DNA from: Nitrospirota bacterium
Lineage (GTDB): Bacteria; Nitrospinota; Nitrospinia; Nitrospinales; Nitrospinaceae
Assembly: GCA_003229345.1 (NCBI GenBank)
Contig: QIDN01000119.1
Location: 1 to 6,783, forward strand
DNA: 6,783 bases
Direction: 5' to 3'
Both the position numbers and the translations under genes were made by a program. Every line of letters starts with the position of its first letter. Position 1 is the first letter of the stretch. Shown here piece by piece: positions 5,393 through 6,783 of this stretch. Under the pieces are notes generated by a model, which saw only the letters and a program-made list of their open reading frames with translations, was not told the DNA's origin and did not search any database.

Positions 5393-6334
5393 TTATTTTG
5401 CCTGGGGTTGGCGAGTGGGATCGAGGTTGGATTTAAAGGTGGCGAAGATATCCTGAATCGGGGGAATCAGTTTTGTCTGTAACTCGTCGGGCACCCAGTT
5501 GATTTTTTCAACCGGCCAGTCCTGAACCTGCGCCACATCCAATCCATACTTGGAGTAATAATCCGCCAGCGTTTGCTCGTAGCCGTGCACCAGTGCATTC
5601 TCCAGAATCTTATGGTACAGGTCGCGTATCTGTAGGGGATCGAACAAGCCTTCCAGGAAAGTTTGCGTCAGATCCGTGATGATGGGCGCGGCGTGATCCA
5701 GAAACTCCTGAGAGTGCGCTTTCTCCAACGTGCGGTATGTGATGATCACATCCTGCAACAGGTATTTGATGGTTTTGGGGTCGGTCAGCACCGGGCCGCG
5801 CTCAATGTCCAGGCTGTCCTTGAGTTCCTTGACCAGCCGCACCGAATCATAAATGATGGACTGCTCCCACGTCGCTGTGTTCCAGACGATGATCGGCCTC
5901 AGCCAATTGATTTTGCGGTTGGCGTCTTCCAGGTGCATGGTGATGGTGGGCCGGGTTTTGTTGCTGTGCGGCAGGCGGCCGCCCCACATTTTAAGATCCA
6001 GATCCAGTCCGCTGGGTTTTAACGCCTCCTTGAAGGTCTTGAAGTAAATCATCACCAGCTTTTCCATGTTCTCGTGCTTATCGAGAGGGGTGCCTTGTGG
6101 CAGGTTGACAATGCAGTATAACCGCCAGATGCGCCGGAGGGATTTACCCTGGGGGTCGGCAATCAAATAGGTGCCGCCCCAGATGCCGGAGGTGATGGGA
6201 ACGTCGATATTGTGCATCTCGCGCATTCTGCCTGAGACGCATTCGGCGATCTTACCGTACAACTCGTTCACATAGTAGAGGTTGATGCAGTCGTCTTCAG
6301 TAAATACGGGTCCAGAGGCTTTGGGTGCTTCCAT
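5393..6334 (-). CDS. Conserved-looking hypothetical protein, 313 residues, unrecognised family
   Basis: I do not recognise this protein. It is probably soluble and cytoplasmic: there is no signal peptide or membrane segment. It is mildly acidic and rich in Trp and Tyr. Two WGG motifs stand out, IWGGTYLIADPQG (51-63) and MWGGRLPHSNKTRP (116-129), the latter followed by a Trp-rich strand-like stretch INWLRPIIVWNTATW (142-156). The C-terminal half (about 160-262) looks helical (DSVRLVKELKDSL, YLLQDVIITYRTLEKAHS, IRDLYHKILENALVHGYEQTLADYY). The tail QDWPVEKINWVPDELQTK is again Trp-containing. An alpha/beta N-terminal domain plus a helical C-terminal domain is inferred. The start is the first ATG in frame; no clear ribosome site precedes it. 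It converges on the VTT gene (51-base gap, no clear terminator hairpin) and lies 175 bases downstream of the DUF6812-like gene. Codon use and open length support a real gene. Confidence 0.78.
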   Translation of the reverse strand: MEAPKASGPVFTEDDCINLYYVNELYGKIAECVSGRMREMHNIDVPITSGIWGGTYLIADPQGKSLRRIWRLYCIVNLPQGTPLDKHENMEKLVMIYFKTFKEALKPSGLDLDLKMWGGRLPHSNKTRPTITMHLEDANRKINWLRPIIVWNTATWEQSIIYDSVRLVKELKDSLDIERGPVLTDPKTIKYLLQDVIITYRTLEKAHSQEFLDHAAPIITDLTQTFLEGLFDPLQIRDLYHKILENALVHGYEQTLADYYSKYGLDVAQVQDWPVEKINWVPDELQTKLIPPIQDIFATFKSNLDPTRQPQAK

Positions 6335-6393
6335 GGGGAAATCGGCTCGTAATCCAACGGTTCGTATTCGTGTGGCAGTTACAGGGGCTTTTT

Positions 6394-6420
6394 CTTATCA
6401 TATTAAGACCGATAAGTCTT
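6394..6420. promoter_or_regulatory. Overlapping inverted repeats upstream of the 313-residue gene
   Basis: CTTATC (6394-6399) pairs with GATAAG (6411-6416), and AAGAC (6405-6409) pairs with GTCTT (6416-6420). The two interlocking repeats lie 60-86 bases upstream of the minus-strand ATG in an AT-rich patch containing TAATAT/TATGAT-like hexamers on that strand. No convincing -35 is present. This could be an operator or chance. Confidence 0.25.
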
Positions 6421-6465
6421 GGATTTATTTCATTTTAGAGGATGGCCGGGATGGATTTTCAGGAT

Positions 6466-6500
6466 AATTTCCCCACAGAGGGGGGTAGGGGGGCAATTTT
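6466..6500. repeat. C/G-tract hairpin repeat, copy 2
   Basis: The outer arms AATT-T-CCCC (6466-6474) and GGGG-C-AATT (6490-6498) form an inverted repeat with one mismatch. CCCC (6471-6474) can alternatively pair with the nearer G-run (6480-6485). Read on the minus strand it has the order C-tract, TA, C-tract, short loop, G-tract, AT-rich end, the same plan as the repeat at 485-515 (C-tract, TGA, C-tract, TTTACAA, G-tract, AT). It lies just past the stop of the DUF6812-like gene and could also act as a transcription pause or terminator. Confidence 0.5.
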
Positions 6501-6509
6501 GAGTGGGTT

Positions 6510-6782
6510 TTAGAATCCTTCTTCCGTGGACGCGTTGGTTTCGCTGATGACGATGACATGACTTTTGTTCACTGCCATAAAGGGAACTTCGTAAAGAAGC
6601 TTGCCGGATTCCTCATCATAGACGGCCGCGTTGGAGACCGGAACAAATTTATCAACATCACTGTTCATTAAATCCAAGAGGCGCATGTTGGGCAGACAAT
6701 GGACGTCGCCCTCGATTTTTTCTCCGGCGGTCCGGATAATGGTGTTGATCTTAACCTTTTTGACCATGCTTTTATAAGCCAT
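6510..6782 (-). CDS. Small DUF6812-like protein (start near window edge)
   Basis: A 90-residue protein whose core (about residues 8-80) reads VKKVKINTIIRTAGEKIEGDVH, then RLLDLMNS, then KFVPVSNAAVYD, then YEVPFMAVNKSHVIVI. This fits, from memory, the DUF6812 pattern: a small beta-rich domain with I-x-G-x-VH, RL-DLLNS, FI-LT-A and F-AVNK motifs. Function is unknown to me. No signal peptide or membrane segment is seen, so it is probably cytoplasmic. The ATG at 6782 lies one base from the window end, so its ribosome site cannot be checked and the true start could lie further upstream. An internal ATG at 6767 (residue 6) starts directly at MVKKVKI and has no ribosome site in front. The C-terminal tail (ETNASTEEGF) is short and polar. 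It is the upstream neighbour of the 313-residue gene on the same strand, separated by 175 bases that include a C/G repeat. Confidence 0.72.
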   Translation of the reverse strand: MAYKSMVKKVKINTIIRTAGEKIEGDVHCLPNMRLLDLMNSDVDKFVPVSNAAVYDEESGKLLYEVPFMAVNKSHVIVISETNASTEEGF

Positions 6783-6783
6783 G

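Overview
The window looks like chromosomal DNA of a free-living Gram-negative bacterium of moderate GC content. TPR-rich proteins, a DUF3179 protein, a VTT-domain membrane protein, a HigBA toxin-antitoxin pair and short C/G-tract dispersed repeats are a mix familiar from Nitrospinota, Nitrospirota and former Deltaproteobacteria. A Nitrospina-like origin is my best guess, but it is inference from gene content and no marker gene is present.

Layout. At the left edge, on the minus strand, is a toxin-first toxin-antitoxin operon: higB (394-116) complete and higA (91-1) cut by the window edge. A compact promoter with an imperfect inverted repeat between its -35 and -10 boxes drives it. Next comes a C/G-rich hairpin repeat (485-549). 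It abuts a good sigma70-type promoter for a plus-strand pair: a large soluble TPR protein (615-2186) and an exported TPR-like protein (2186-3463) joined by a TGATG stop/start overlap. A DUF3179 protein with a CPLCG motif and an N-terminal hydrophobic segment follows (3576-4511). After it is a TVP38/TMEM64 (VTT, DedA-superfamily) membrane protein (4631-5341), which has its own extended -10 promoter and a small leader hairpin. Convergent to these, on the minus strand, are a 313-residue protein I do not recognise (6334-5393) and, upstream of it, a small DUF6812-like protein (6782-6510) at the right edge. A second C/G-tract repeat (6466-6500) lies between those two.

How the genes relate. higBA is a self-contained module. 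The two TPR proteins are almost certainly co-translated and may act as a cytoplasmic/periplasmic pair, but nothing shows their partners. The DUF3179 and VTT genes are co-directional but separated by about 110-120 bases with separate promoter signals, so a shared pathway is not implied. No stretch longer than 300 bases lacks a gene. I see no RNA gene, CRISPR array, insertion sequence or integrase. No clearly new multi-gene system stands out; the best leads are the unrecognised 313-residue protein, the coupled TPR pair, the higBA operator and the paired C/G repeats.
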